A DNA stretch of 64,000 nucleotides from Rhodocyclaceae bacterium (lineage in GTDB: Bacteria; Pseudomonadota; Gammaproteobacteria; Burkholderiales; Rhodocyclaceae), in the NCBI GenBank assembly GCA_016721505.1, contig JADKHX010000002.1, positions 1 to 64,000 of the forward strand, in the 5' to 3' direction. Below are positions 36,109 through 44,923 of the stretch, piece after piece. Numbering within the stretch: the first letter of the stretch is position 1; each line of letters starts with the position of its first letter. The position numbers and the translations under genes are program-made. The notes beneath the pieces were generated by a model. The model was given only the letters and a program-made list of their open reading frames with translations. It did not search any database and was not told where the DNA came from.

Positions 36109-36733
36109 CACCCCACGTTTCCACAATGATGCTCAAACTGATGTCGTCTTTGCTGAATTCGATGCGGCGTGGAACCAGTGCGCTGGTCACTTGCGCCAGT
36201 TGGTGCTGTTGACACGCCGTCGTATCGCTGCATTTGAATTTCACCCGCTGCGCTTGTGTAACCGCAATTTTCCAACCATCTTTTTCACCAGTCCATTGCG
36301 GGCGCGCACCGCGCAGCCACTGCGGCAATTCGTCCAAAGGCAGCGCTTGGCCGAAGACTTGTTGTGAGAGCGCTTGCCAATCGCGTCCGGCAAATTTCTT
36401 GCCGTCGGCGGATTCGAGTTGCGCAGCATTTTCCTCCCGCGTGATGCGCGCCACCCCTTGTCCCAGCGCGGCAGTCAACATCAAAGTATCGCGCGCTTCG
36501 CTGTGATCCCAAGTAAAACGCAAATGATCATTGCGCCGGCCTTGCTTGAACAGCAAACGACCTTCGATTGCGAACGAGGATTGCGCCGAGCCTAACGCTT
36601 GACTGGCATCGTCGACGAACTTGTCGGCCTGCGATGGCACGACGCTGGCGCAGCCAGCAAGTTGCAATGAAATCAGGCAAGCGCAAAGCAGCGCTGAGCG
36701 CGTTTGCCCTTGCATCCGTGAAAACAAACTCAC
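36098..36733 (-). CDS. lolB: Outer-membrane lipoprotein receptor LolB (with repeat-derived segment)
   Basis: A 211-residue lipoprotein with a signal peptide and lipobox LAGC-A. It accepts lipoproteins from LolA and inserts them into the outer membrane. The core matches LolB: SSFAIEGRLLFKQ, FTWDHSEARDTLMLTAALGQGVARI, LDELPQWLRG, PRRIEF. Residues 171-180 (roughly TTACQQHQLA) are encoded by a short copy of the dispersed repeat at 36194-36221, read in frame just before the conserved PRRIEF. The start overlaps the TPR gene by four bases and the end overlaps ispE. Confidence 0.9.
   Translation of the reverse strand: MSLFSRMQGQTRSALLCACLISLQLAGCASVVPSQADKFVDDASQALGSAQSSFAIEGRLLFKQGRRNDHLRFTWDHSEARDTLMLTAALGQGVARITREENAAQLESADGKKFAGRDWQALSQQVFGQALPLDELPQWLRGARPQWTGEKDGWKIAVTQAQRVKFKCSDTTACQQHQLAQVTSALVPRRIEFSKDDISLSIIVETWGDDE
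36194..36221 (-). repeat. Dispersed repeat, short form, copy 12 (inside lolB)
   Basis: On the reverse strand GACGGCGTGTCA then ACAGCACCAACTGGCG, one base from consensus. It is read in a different frame from the copy in accB and adds about ten residues without a stop. Confidence 0.9.
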
Positions 36734-38481
36734 GGCGTGAAACGTTTTATCGTCGCCGACAATAAGCTGTTCGTCGGGTGATTTTTAATCGCGGCTTGCC
36801 AAAGCGCGCGCGCTTCATCAGTGCGGCCTAGCGTCCACAGCACTTCGCCTAAATGCGCCGCAATCTCGGCATCGGGGCGCGCTGCATAGGCTTGCCGCAG
36901 CGGTGTTAGTGCCTGCTCTAGCTTGGCTTGGCGGAACAACAGCCAGCCTTTGCTGTCCAAAATAAACGGATCGCCAGGAGCGAGTGAGAGCGCTTTGTCG
37001 ATCAAGGTTTGTGCTTCATCGAGACGTACATTTCGGTCGGCTAATGAGTAGCCTAAAGCGTTGTAACCAATCGCCTGATCAGGTTGCAGCGCGATCAATT
37101 TACGAAAGCTCTGCTCGGCCAAGTCCAATTTATCGAGCCGCTCAGCGGTGACCGCCGATTCATAGAGCAACTCGGGTTGATCAGGATTTTTGACCAATCC
37201 GTCGGCTAATAAATGCAGCACTTCCTCATGCCGTCCAGCTTCTCGCAGCAACTGCGCTTCGGCAATGAGCAGTCGCGGCTCTTCTTTCGGCGCAATCGAA
37301 CGCGCATAGCTCAGCCGCTCACGCGCCTCGTCACTACGTCCGGCTTTCGCCAATAGTTGTGCGCAGCGCAACACTGCCGGCAAGCGATGTTCGCCGGCGT
37401 CAATTGCGTTGTAAAGACGAATCGCTTCGTCGGGGTGATTCGTTTCCTCGCTGATCTGCGCAAGGTAATATCGAACCGGGTTTGGATCGCCTTTGCCAAA
37501 CTCCAGCACATGGCGCAGGTGCCGCTCGGCATCGACTAAATCTTCGAGTTGTAGCGCCAAAATACCCAGCGCGTAAATCGGTTCGATATTTTCCGGCTGC
37601 GCTGCATTCAAGGTACGAAATTCAGCGCGCGCCTCGGCAAATTTTTTGTCACCCACCAGCGCACGGGCATAGGCTTGGCGAGCATCAAAGGCCTTTGGAT
37701 TTGCGGCGACAAAGCGCTGCAAAAATGCTGTCTGCTCAGGGCTGCGCTCCAGCAGTTGCGCCTTCATCAAGGCAGCCAACTCCCATTGCGGGCGCAGCTC
37801 AAGTGCCTTATCAACATGGGCCAGCGCACTAATGGTTTCGTTAACAGCGACCGCTGCTTTTGCTCGTGCCATGTGTGCTTCAGGCAAGCTCTCGTAAGGT
37901 GCGGCCAGTTGTTCAATCAACTTTTGCACCGCCTTTTTGTCTGTATGTCGAGACATGACATTGGTCAGGCGCAACAAAGATTCGCCAACCCGCGCCGGAT
38001 TGTCCACCAAATCTTTGGCCAGCAAATCGGCGAGTTCGTCGAGCCGATTTCCGACGGCAAGCAAGCTGGCTACGGTCTGCCGCGCCAGCGTGCTGGTCGG
38101 CTCAATCTCCAACCACAATCGCGCTTGCGCCAGCGCCAATTCCATTTGCTTGGCCATCATCGCCGTCTCTGCTGCGCGGCGGGCGATTCGCGCGTCGCGC
38201 GTCGAATTCGCTAAATCGGCGTGCGCACGTGCGGCAAGATCATATTGCCCACGCTGCGCGGCAACTTCGGCAAGCAAAAACTGATAAAGAATTTGCGGCG
38301 TGAGTTCGATACGCGGTGCGGCCACAGACTCGGCTGACTCGGTGGTATCAACTTGTAACTCCGGCTCAGCTTCAGCCACACTTTCGGTGGCAGCAGTGGC
38401 TTTGGCATCTTGAGCGCGCACCGCACCAGCCATTACAAAAAATGGTGTGATAAGCAGAACCAAATATTTGAACTTGCGCAT
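36730..38481 (-). CDS. TPR-repeat protein
   Basis: A 583-residue protein with a signal peptide (KYLVLLITPFFVMAGAVRAQ) and TPR-like helical repeats throughout, for example EFRTLNAAQPENIEPIYALGILA and IGYNALGYSLADRNVRLDEAQ. A gene of this type upstream of lolB is common in betaproteobacteria. It is probably a periplasmic or outer-membrane scaffold, but the function is not known. It is divergent from mutM. Confidence 0.85.
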   Translation of the reverse strand: MRKFKYLVLLITPFFVMAGAVRAQDAKATAATESVAEAEPELQVDTTESAESVAAPRIELTPQILYQFLLAEVAAQRGQYDLAARAHADLANSTRDARIARRAAETAMMAKQMELALAQARLWLEIEPTSTLARQTVASLLAVGNRLDELADLLAKDLVDNPARVGESLLRLTNVMSRHTDKKAVQKLIEQLAAPYESLPEAHMARAKAAVAVNETISALAHVDKALELRPQWELAALMKAQLLERSPEQTAFLQRFVAANPKAFDARQAYARALVGDKKFAEARAEFRTLNAAQPENIEPIYALGILALQLEDLVDAERHLRHVLEFGKGDPNPVRYYLAQISEETNHPDEAIRLYNAIDAGEHRLPAVLRCAQLLAKAGRSDEARERLSYARSIAPKEEPRLLIAEAQLLREAGRHEEVLHLLADGLVKNPDQPELLYESAVTAERLDKLDLAEQSFRKLIALQPDQAIGYNALGYSLADRNVRLDEAQTLIDKALSLAPGDPFILDSKGWLLFRQAKLEQALTPLRQAYAARPDAEIAAHLGEVLWTLGRTDEARALWQAAIKNHPTNSLLSATIKRFTP

Positions 38482-38599
38482 GATGGGCAGTGAAAACAGA
38501 AGGAACTATCCGTAAGCTGAAGCCAAAAAATCCGGCCTGTAAAATCGCCTTAATCTTAGCAGTTTCATCACTCGTCTCGATGCGATTGGATGCGCGACC

Positions 38600-39424
38600 A
38601 TGCCAGAACTCCCCGAAGTTGAAGTGACGCGACGCGGTATCGCGCCTAGCTTGATTGGACGGCGTGTCACCAACACCAACTGGCGAGTTCCGGCTTTGCG
38701 CTATCCCTTGCCCAGTGATAAGACCGCACAGTTCACCGGCTTACCCTTGCTGGCGGTGCATCGCCGCGCCAAATATTTGCTGCTGGAATTCGCTAGCGGG
38801 CATTTGCTGATTCACCTTGGCATGTCTGGCAGTTTGCGGTTGGTCAGTCCTAGTCTTGCACCAGCGAAGCACGATCATGTTGATCTGGTTTTTGGCAGCG
38901 GTAAATCCGCCATTGCGCTGCGCATGCACGACCCACGCCGCTTCGGCGCGATTTTGTGGCTGGAAGGCGATGCGTTTTCGCACCCGCTGTTAAACGTGCT
39001 GGGCATAGAACCACTGACCGATGAATTCACCGCAGCATGGCTTAAAAAATCGCTGACCAATTTGAAAGCGGCAATCAAACCGACACTGATGGACGGTCAT
39101 CGTATTGTCGGCATTGGCAATATTTATGCCTCTGAAAGTTTGTTCCGCGCCGGCATCCACCCGGCCGTACCGGCGGGCAAAGTGTCTTTGAAACGCTTGG
39201 CGCGATTAGTACCGGTAATCAAAGAGACGCTCGCCGCAGCGATAAACGCAGGCGGCAGTTCCTTGCGCGATTTCATCCACTCCGATGGTAGTTCGGGCTA
39301 TTTTCAACAGCAGTATTTTGCCTATGGCCGCAAAGGCGAGCCGTGCCGTGTTTGTCAATCGCCCATCCGTGAAATACGACAAGCTCAACGGGCGACTTTT
39401 TTTTGCGCACGCTGTCAGCGATAG
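38600..39424 (+). CDS. mutM: Formamidopyrimidine-DNA glycosylase MutM (Fpg)
   Basis: A 274-residue DNA repair enzyme that removes 8-oxoguanine. The N-terminal catalytic proline and glutamate (MPELPEVEVTRRG), the VGIGNIYASESLFRAGIHP segment and the C-terminal zinc finger (CRVCQSPI...FFCARCQR) are intact. Codons of about 20-29 (RRVTNTNWR) coincide with a near-perfect copy of the dispersed repeat. Compared from memory with E. coli MutM, there is no length change here, so this is a substitution, not an insertion. Confidence 0.95.
   Translation: MPELPEVEVTRRGIAPSLIGRRVTNTNWRVPALRYPLPSDKTAQFTGLPLLAVHRRAKYLLLEFASGHLLIHLGMSGSLRLVSPSLAPAKHDHVDLVFGSGKSAIALRMHDPRRFGAILWLEGDAFSHPLLNVLGIEPLTDEFTAAWLKKSLTNLKAAIKPTLMDGHRIVGIGNIYASESLFRAGIHPAVPAGKVSLKRLARLVPVIKETLAAAINAGGSSLRDFIHSDGSSGYFQQQYFAYGRKGEPCRVCQSPIREIRQAQRATFFCARCQR
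38658..38685 (+). repeat. Dispersed repeat, short form, copy 13 (inside mutM)
   Basis: GACGGCGTGTCA then CCAACACCAACTGGCG, one base from consensus. It is read in the third of the three sense frames seen among coding copies. Confidence 0.85.
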
Positions 39425-39493
39425 CCTTGTTTAGTATTGGTCGCACTAGCTTTCACATTTCATCCGCTCAAAACCGCCGTTCATCGCATTAGT

Positions 39494-39522
39494 TGATTTT
39501 TTTGTATGCCGTTGCTATTAAG
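39494..39522 (+). promoter_or_regulatory. Likely sigma-70 promoter of the M13 peptidase gene
   Basis: TTGATT (39494-39499) and TATTAA (39517-39522) are separated by exactly 17 bp, about 90 bp upstream of the peptidase start. Both hexamers are close to the consensus. Confidence 0.55.
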
Positions 39523-39610
39523 ATGCCGGTTCGCGCCGCGACGCCTACCTGAAATCTCGTGGCCTTGAAATTCACTATCCACAACGCAGGAATTAATTGG
39601 AGAAAACAGC

Positions 39611-41650
39611 ATGGTTCAGCGCAATTTCCATACAGGTTTGAAGGTTTTAGCCGCATCGCTTTTGTGCATCGGTTTCGCCAGTTTAGGTACAGCCGCCGAA
39701 TTGAAGTCGGGCGTCGAAAAACAATATTTCGACCCCAGCGTACGGATTCAAGACAATATTTTTCTGGCCGTGAACGGGACCTGGATTAAGAACACACCGA
39801 TTCCAGCGGACAAAGGTCGTTTTGGTGCATTCGACATTTTGCGTGACACCAGCGAAACCCGCACGCGAATGATTATTGAGGACGCTGCCGCCAAAAAACA
39901 AGCCAAAGGCAGCGAAGGCGAGAAAATCGGCATGCTTTACAACAGCTTTATGGACGAAGCCACGGTTGAGCGTTTGGGCATCAAGCCCCTGGCTGCCGAC
40001 TTGAAGAAGATCGCTGCAATCAAAACCACAAAAGACATCGCCAAGGTGATGGGCGAAATGCAAACAGCCCAGATCAATGGGCCGTTGCGGCTTGATGTCA
40101 ACCAAGACGCAAAAGATTCGACGCGTTATCAAACCGACGTGCGCCAGGGCGGCTTGGGCATGCCTGATCGCGATTACTTTTTGAAAGACGATCCTCGCTT
40201 CAAAGCGGCACGCGACGCGTATGTGGTGTACCTCACGACACTTTTCAAACTGGCCGGCGAAAAAGCGCCAGAGGCTGCGGCAGCGAGTGTGATGAAACTT
40301 GAAACGGCGCTAGCGCAGATTCAATGGACAAAGGTTGAAAATCGCAATCCGGAAAAAACTTATAACAAGAAGACACCTGCTGATTTGGCCAAGCTCACGC
40401 CGGAGTTTGACTGGGCGACCTACCTCACGGCAGGTCATGTCGGCAAGATTAGTGATTTGAATTTGAACCAGCCTAGCTATGCCGTTGGCCTGGGCAAATT
40501 GATCGCCAGCGAGCCGATATCCGTGTGGCAAGCGTATTTGAAAGCACGCTTGCTTGACGACGCGGCACCCGCATTGCCCAAGGCTTTTGTCGATGCGCGC
40601 TTTGAATTCCGTGGCAAAACCTTGACCGGCACCAAGGAAAATCAACCGCGCTGGAAGCGCAGTGTGGCGGCAGTGGAAAACGGTATGGGCGAAGCGATTG
40701 GTCAGATCTATGTGGCTAAATACTTCCCGCCGGCTTCAAAGGCCAAAATGGATGAACTGGTCGGTAATTTGTTGAAAGCGTTCAAAGTCAGTATTGATGG
40801 TTTGACTTGGATGTCGCCCACCACCAAAGTGCAAGCACAACGCAAGCTTTCGACCTTTATGCCAAAAATCGGCTATCCGAAAAAGTGGCAAAGCTACGCC
40901 AAACTGGAAATCAAACCCGACGATTTGTATGGCAATTTGACGCGTACGGCGCGCTTCGCGCATCAATTCTCGGTAGATAAACTGGGTAAGCCGATTGACC
41001 GTGACGAATGGGGCATGACACCGCAAACCGTCAATGCCTACTACAACCCTTCACTCAACGAAATCGTTTTCCCCGCCGCGATTTTGCAATACCCGTTCTT
41101 CAGTCAAGACGTTGACGATGCAGTCAATTACGGTGGCATTGGTGCCGTGATAGGCCACGAAGTCGGTCACGGCTTTGACGACCAAGGTAGCCAGTTTGAT
41201 GCCGACGGAAATTTGAAAAATTGGTGGACGGAAGAGGATCGCAAAGCCTTCACTCAATTGACCAGCAAACTCGTCGCGCAGTACAACGCCTACGAACCGC
41301 TGCCTGGCAAAAACATCAATGGCGAACTAACTTTAGGCGAGAACATTGGCGATTTATCCGGTCTGCAAATCGCGTTCAAAGCCTATCGGCTATCGTTAAA
41401 CGGCAAAGAAGCGCCGGTGATTGACGGCATGACTGGCAACGAACGCTTTTTCTACGGTTTTGCACAAGTCTGGCGCTCGGTGATGCGCGACGAAATGATG
41501 CTCAATCGTCTGGTGTCCGACCCGCATTCACCCGGCAACTATCGTCCAGTCGGTTCAGCCTCAAATTCCGATGCCTTCCACGAGACGTTTAATCTAAAAC
41601 CCGGCGACAAAATGTATAAGCCGGAAGCCGAGCGGATTCGGATTTGGTAA
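39611..41650 (+). CDS. M13-family zinc metallopeptidase (PepO/neprilysin type)
   Basis: A 679-residue secreted peptidase with a signal peptide (cut near GTAA-ELKSG). The zinc site HEVGH is at 516-520 in GAVIGHEVGHGFDDQGSQFD, and the third ligand is Glu577 in GENIGDLSG. NAYYNPSLNEIVFPAAILQ and the C-terminal CxxW-like end (here IRIW, no Cys) fit bacterial members. It cleaves small peptides in the periplasm. GGAG precedes the ATG by eight bases, and a strong terminator follows. Confidence 0.93.
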   Translation: MVQRNFHTGLKVLAASLLCIGFASLGTAAELKSGVEKQYFDPSVRIQDNIFLAVNGTWIKNTPIPADKGRFGAFDILRDTSETRTRMIIEDAAAKKQAKGSEGEKIGMLYNSFMDEATVERLGIKPLAADLKKIAAIKTTKDIAKVMGEMQTAQINGPLRLDVNQDAKDSTRYQTDVRQGGLGMPDRDYFLKDDPRFKAARDAYVVYLTTLFKLAGEKAPEAAAASVMKLETALAQIQWTKVENRNPEKTYNKKTPADLAKLTPEFDWATYLTAGHVGKISDLNLNQPSYAVGLGKLIASEPISVWQAYLKARLLDDAAPALPKAFVDARFEFRGKTLTGTKENQPRWKRSVAAVENGMGEAIGQIYVAKYFPPASKAKMDELVGNLLKAFKVSIDGLTWMSPTTKVQAQRKLSTFMPKIGYPKKWQSYAKLEIKPDDLYGNLTRTARFAHQFSVDKLGKPIDRDEWGMTPQTVNAYYNPSLNEIVFPAAILQYPFFSQDVDDAVNYGGIGAVIGHEVGHGFDDQGSQFDADGNLKNWWTEEDRKAFTQLTSKLVAQYNAYEPLPGKNINGELTLGENIGDLSGLQIAFKAYRLSLNGKEAPVIDGMTGNERFFYGFAQVWRSVMRDEMMLNRLVSDPHSPGNYRPVGSASNSDAFHETFNLKPGDKMYKPEAERIRIW

Positions 41651-41681
41651 GACCTTTGTAAATCGCGTCTATTGCAAAGTG

Positions 41682-41709
41682 AAAAAACAGCGGCTTGCCG
41701 CTGTTTTTT
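41682..41709. terminator. Bidirectional rho-independent terminator
   Basis: A perfect 13-bp stem, AAAAAACAGCGGC with GCCGCTGTTTTTT around a two-base loop, has a T-run in both directions. It lies in the convergent gap between the M13 peptidase and ferredoxin genes and should serve both. Confidence 0.92.
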
Positions 41710-41711
41710 CT

Positions 41712-41966
41712 TTATGCCGACTTTTTGGTCAGCACGTAATACTTCGCCATCAACATATCCTTCGATTCGACATTGTCTACATCGTTCGGAATGCAATCCA
41801 CCGGGCACACCTCGCGGCATTGCGGGGTATCAAAATGCCCGACGCATTCGGTACATTTGTTGGGGTCAATTTCGTAAATTTCGTCGCCTTGCGATATTGC
41901 GCTATTGGGGCATTCGGGTTCGCAAACATCGCAGTTGATGCATTCGTCGGTAATGATTAAGGACAT
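41712..41966 (-). CDS. YfhL-type 2[4Fe-4S] ferredoxin
   Basis: An 84-residue ferredoxin with two cluster motifs: CINCDVCEPECP, then CTECVGHFDTPQCREVCPVDC, with the longer loop between Cys residues typical of the YfhL/Alvin-type family. A low-potential electron carrier with unknown partner. It is followed by a strong shared terminator and lies just downstream of coaD. Confidence 0.93.
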   Translation of the reverse strand: MSLIITDECINCDVCEPECPNSAISQGDEIYEIDPNKCTECVGHFDTPQCREVCPVDCIPNDVDNVESKDMLMAKYYVLTKKSA

Positions 41967-41982
41967 TTTCGTTTCTAGCTGT

Positions 41983-42465
41983 TCAAGTAATTTTTGCCTT
42001 CAGTCGCTCATGCACCAAGGGCTGAACGAATTTTGAAACATCGCCGCCAAACAGTGCAATTTCACGCACCATGGTTGCGGAGACAAACATGTATTGCTCA
42101 CCAGGGGTGAGGAAAATGGTTTCGACTTCGGGATAGAGATTTCGATTCATCCCCGCCATCTGAAATTCGTATTCAAAATCGGATACCGCACGCAAGCCGC
42201 GCACGATGACGGATGCGCCTTGCTGATGCACGAAATCCATCAACAAACAATCAAAGCCGTGTATCTCGACATTGGGATACGGCGACAAAACTTCACGGGC
42301 AATTGCCACGCGCTCGGCAAGCGGAAACAGCGGGCGTTTGTTGCGACTCTCGGCGATACCAATAATCACTCGCTCGAAAAGACTCGCGGCGCGGCGCACC
42401 AAATCTTCGTGACCACGAGTGAGGGGATCAAATGTTCCCGGATAAACCGCTACGCCTGCGCTCAT
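41983..42465 (-). CDS. coaD: Phosphopantetheine adenylyltransferase
   Basis: A 160-residue enzyme of coenzyme A synthesis. YPGTFDPLTRGHEDLV holds the TxGH nucleotide motif, and VIVRGLRAVSDFEYEFQMA and SATMVREIA are also conserved. Its start overlaps the rsmD stop by four bases. The rsmD-coaD-ferredoxin order is standard in betaproteobacteria. Confidence 0.97.
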   Translation of the reverse strand: MSAGVAVYPGTFDPLTRGHEDLVRRAASLFERVIIGIAESRNKRPLFPLAERVAIAREVLSPYPNVEIHGFDCLLMDFVHQQGASVIVRGLRAVSDFEYEFQMAGMNRNLYPEVETIFLTPGEQYMFVSATMVREIALFGGDVSKFVQPLVHERLKAKIT

Positions 42466-43007
42466 CGGTGCTCCAGTAAATGAAAGAAAACCTGACCTGC
42501 ATGACCTTGTCGCGTCACTACAAAATCGCCCAAAGATTCGAGCGCCGTTTCCGCCTCAACATACAGCCGCGCTGAAGGCTTGGCAAGCTGCTCCAGGCGC
42601 GGCGCGATTTGTTCCAGAATGCCACGACCGTAGGGCGGATCTAAAAATACCAAATCGAATCTGCCGTCGGCTGAAATCGGCGCGAATTTTAGCGCGTCAG
42701 CGCAATGTAGTTTGAGGCGCCCGCAATCAAAGCTCGCTGCGTTTTTCTTCAATGCGGCGAAAGCCTTGCGATCTTTTTCTATCATCACTACCGACTCAGC
42801 GCCTCGCGATGCCGCTTCAAAACCGAGAATGCCGCTGCCGGCGAACAAATCCAAACAAGACAGCCCGCGCAAATCGTGGCCTAGCCAATTGAACAAAGTT
42901 TCGCGCACGCGATCAGGCGTTGGCCGTAGCGCAATTTCCGTCACCGCATCTTGCACTGAAATCAATCGGCTACGCCACTCGCCCCCCGTGATGCGGATGC
43001 GGCTCAT
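42462..43007 (-). CDS. rsmD: 16S rRNA (guanine966-N2)-methyltransferase RsmD
   Basis: A 181-residue SAM-dependent methyltransferase. It has the start MSRIRITGGEWRSR, the SAM loop LDLFAGSGILGFEAASRGA and the catalytic FLDPPYG. The start at 43007 is set by homology to the family's N-terminus. The frame stays open further upstream through an L2 repeat copy. No strong ribosome binding site is seen, since the repeat ends 13 bases upstream. Confidence 0.93.
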   Translation of the reverse strand: MSRIRITGGEWRSRLISVQDAVTEIALRPTPDRVRETLFNWLGHDLRGLSCLDLFAGSGILGFEAASRGAESVVMIEKDRKAFAALKKNAASFDCGRLKLHCADALKFAPISADGRFDLVFLDPPYGRGILEQIAPRLEQLAKPSARLYVEAETALESLGDFVVTRQGHAGQVFFHLLEHR

Positions 43008-43020
43008 CTTGACGGAAAAT

Positions 43021-43128
43021 CGCCAGTTGGTGCTGATGAAACAAACACAAAAACAGAAACAACCATGCAACAAGGCGGTCGCGCACAAGACGCGCTCTGC
43101 GCCGTTGCGTGTGCTGACACGCCGTTGA
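43021..43128 (-). repeat. Dispersed repeat, long L2 form, copy 14
   Basis: On the reverse strand it begins AACGGCGTGTCA, runs through about 80 bases containing a GCGCAGAGCGCG segment and a T/G-rich run (TGTTTTTGTGTTTGTTTCA), and ends TCAGCACCAACTGGCG. It thus looks like a short copy opened up in its middle. It lies between divergent rsmD and ftsY. Confidence 0.8.
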
Positions 43129-43217
43129 ACGTGGCTGGATTTGCCTGATACACAGTTCGCCTCTGTTAAAATTTTGCAGCCGCCTATCTTAGCGACTTCT
43201 GCCTGCACTCTTCTGTG

Positions 43218-44279
43218 ATGACCGGTTCAAAACCAAAAATTGACGTTGTTAAATCGCTTTCGTTCGGCGAAAAAATCAAAGAAGGATTGGCAAAAACCAG
43301 CGCCACGCTGAATACGCCCGTAGGCGAACTTTTTTCAGGATCACCGAGCGCAGAATCCGGCCCTTCATGGAGCGAACGGCTCAAGGTGGGTTTGGCCAAA
43401 ACCAACGCCACCCTGAACACTCCGGTCAGCGAATTGTTCAGCCGCTCGAAGATTGATGCCTCGCTGTATGAAGAACTGGAAGCCACTTTGTTGATGGCCG
43501 ATTGCGGTGTCGACGCAACGACCTGGCTGCTCGATGAACTCAAGACCCGCGTCAAACGCGATGGAATTGAAAATCCGGCGCTGCTGCGCGCAGTGTTGAG
43601 CGAGCTGCTAACCACGCTGCTTTTGCCCATCGAAAAGCCGCTGGAAATCACTGCCCATCGCCCGTTCATCATCATGCTAGCGGGCATCAACGGCGCGGGT
43701 AAAACAACCTCCATTGGCAAGCTGGCGCGACATTTTCAGCAACAAGGGTTGAGTGTGTTGCTTGCTGCAGGCGACACATTTCGCGCCGCTGCGAAAGAGC
43801 AATTGATGGTCTGGGGTGAGCGCAATGGCATCACCGTCATCGCGCAAGATTCAGGCGATTCGGCCGCTGTGATTTTCGACGCTATAGCCGCTGCGCGAGC
43901 GCGCAAGATTGATATTGTGCTGGCTGATACCGCTGGTCGACTGCCGACACAATTGCATCTGATGGAAGAAATCGCCAAGGTCCGGCGTGTGATTCAGAAA
44001 GCCGAAGCGAGCGGCCCGCACGAAGTCATTTTGGTGCTCGATGCCAATATCGGGCAAAACGCGATTGCACAAGTCAAAGCCTTCGACAAAGCCATCGGCG
44101 TCACCGGCCTCATCGTCACCAAGCTCGATGGCACAGCTAAGGGTGGGGTGTTGGCGGCGATTGCGCGGCAATGCGCCAAGCCCGTGCGCTACATCGGTGT
44201 GGGTGAAGGCATTGCTGATTTACAGCCATTCCGCGCCGCCGAATTTGTCGCGGCAATTTTTCCGCCGGAGCCCTCGTGA
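43218..44279 (+). CDS. ftsY: Signal recognition particle receptor FtsY
   Basis: A 353-residue SRP receptor GTPase. The G-domain motifs GINGAGKTTSIGKLA, DTAGRLPTQ and TKLDGTAKGG are intact. The N-terminal part is short and contains two similar segments in tandem: SFGEKIKEGLAKTSATLNTP (about residues 14-33) and SWSERLKVGLAKTNATLNTP (about 50-69). This looks like a duplication of the first helix of the N domain, which contacts membrane lipid and SRP. The ATG at 43218 follows a GTG. It heads an ftsYEX operon. Confidence 0.95.
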   Translation: MTGSKPKIDVVKSLSFGEKIKEGLAKTSATLNTPVGELFSGSPSAESGPSWSERLKVGLAKTNATLNTPVSELFSRSKIDASLYEELEATLLMADCGVDATTWLLDELKTRVKRDGIENPALLRAVLSELLTTLLLPIEKPLEITAHRPFIIMLAGINGAGKTTSIGKLARHFQQQGLSVLLAAGDTFRAAAKEQLMVWGERNGITVIAQDSGDSAAVIFDAIAAARARKIDIVLADTAGRLPTQLHLMEEIAKVRRVIQKAEASGPHEVILVLDANIGQNAIAQVKAFDKAIGVTGLIVTKLDGTAKGGVLAAIARQCAKPVRYIGVGEGIADLQPFRAAEFVAAIFPPEPS

Positions 44280-44923
44280 TTCGTTTCGAGCGTGTCGGGA
44301 AACGCTACCCGCCTGACATCAATGCATTGACCGACATTCAGCTTGAAGTCGAAGATGGCGAGCTAATTGCTATCGACGGGCACTCCGGCGCTGGTAAATC
44401 TACCCTGCTCAAGCTCATCGCCGCGATTGAAAAACCGACTTCCGGCGTGATTCTGGTTGGCGGGCAAAACGTCAGCGCATTGGGACGCAAAGCAATACCG
44501 TTTTTTCGGCGCAATCTTGGTCTAGTGTTGCAGAATCAAAATTTGCTATTTGACCGCAGCGTGTTTGACAACGTGTTGTTGCCTTTATCGATCGCCGGAT
44601 TCGCGCCCAAAGAAGCCCCCGCCCGTGTGCGTGCTGCGTTGGACAAAGTCGGATTGTTGGCGCGCGAAAAGGCCTTGCCGATTGCGCTCTCGGGCGGCGA
44701 ACAACAACGTCTGGCGATTGCTCGCGCAGTGGTAAGTCGACCAAATTTGATCCTAGCCGATGAGCCGACCGCGCATCTCGATGCGGCGACCGCCACCGAT
44801 GTCGCGCGCATATTCATGGAGTTCAACCGCGTCGGTGTTACCGTGTTGGTGGCTACCTACGATCGCAATTTGTTTCCCGCAGCGCGGCGAATTTCTCTGT
44901 CGCACGGAGCCTTGGTGACATGA
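44276..44923 (+). CDS. ftsE: Cell division ATP-binding protein FtsE
   Basis: A 215-residue ABC ATPase: Walker A GHSGAGKSTLLK, signature LSGGEQQRLAIAR, Walker B LILADEPT. With FtsX it activates septal peptidoglycan hydrolases through periplasmic partners. The GTG start overlaps the ftsY stop by four bases, and the stop overlaps ftsX. Confidence 0.96.
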   Translation: MIRFERVGKRYPPDINALTDIQLEVEDGELIAIDGHSGAGKSTLLKLIAAIEKPTSGVILVGGQNVSALGRKAIPFFRRNLGLVLQNQNLLFDRSVFDNVLLPLSIAGFAPKEAPARVRAALDKVGLLAREKALPIALSGGEQQRLAIARAVVSRPNLILADEPTAHLDAATATDVARIFMEFNRVGVTVLVATYDRNLFPAARRISLSHGALVT

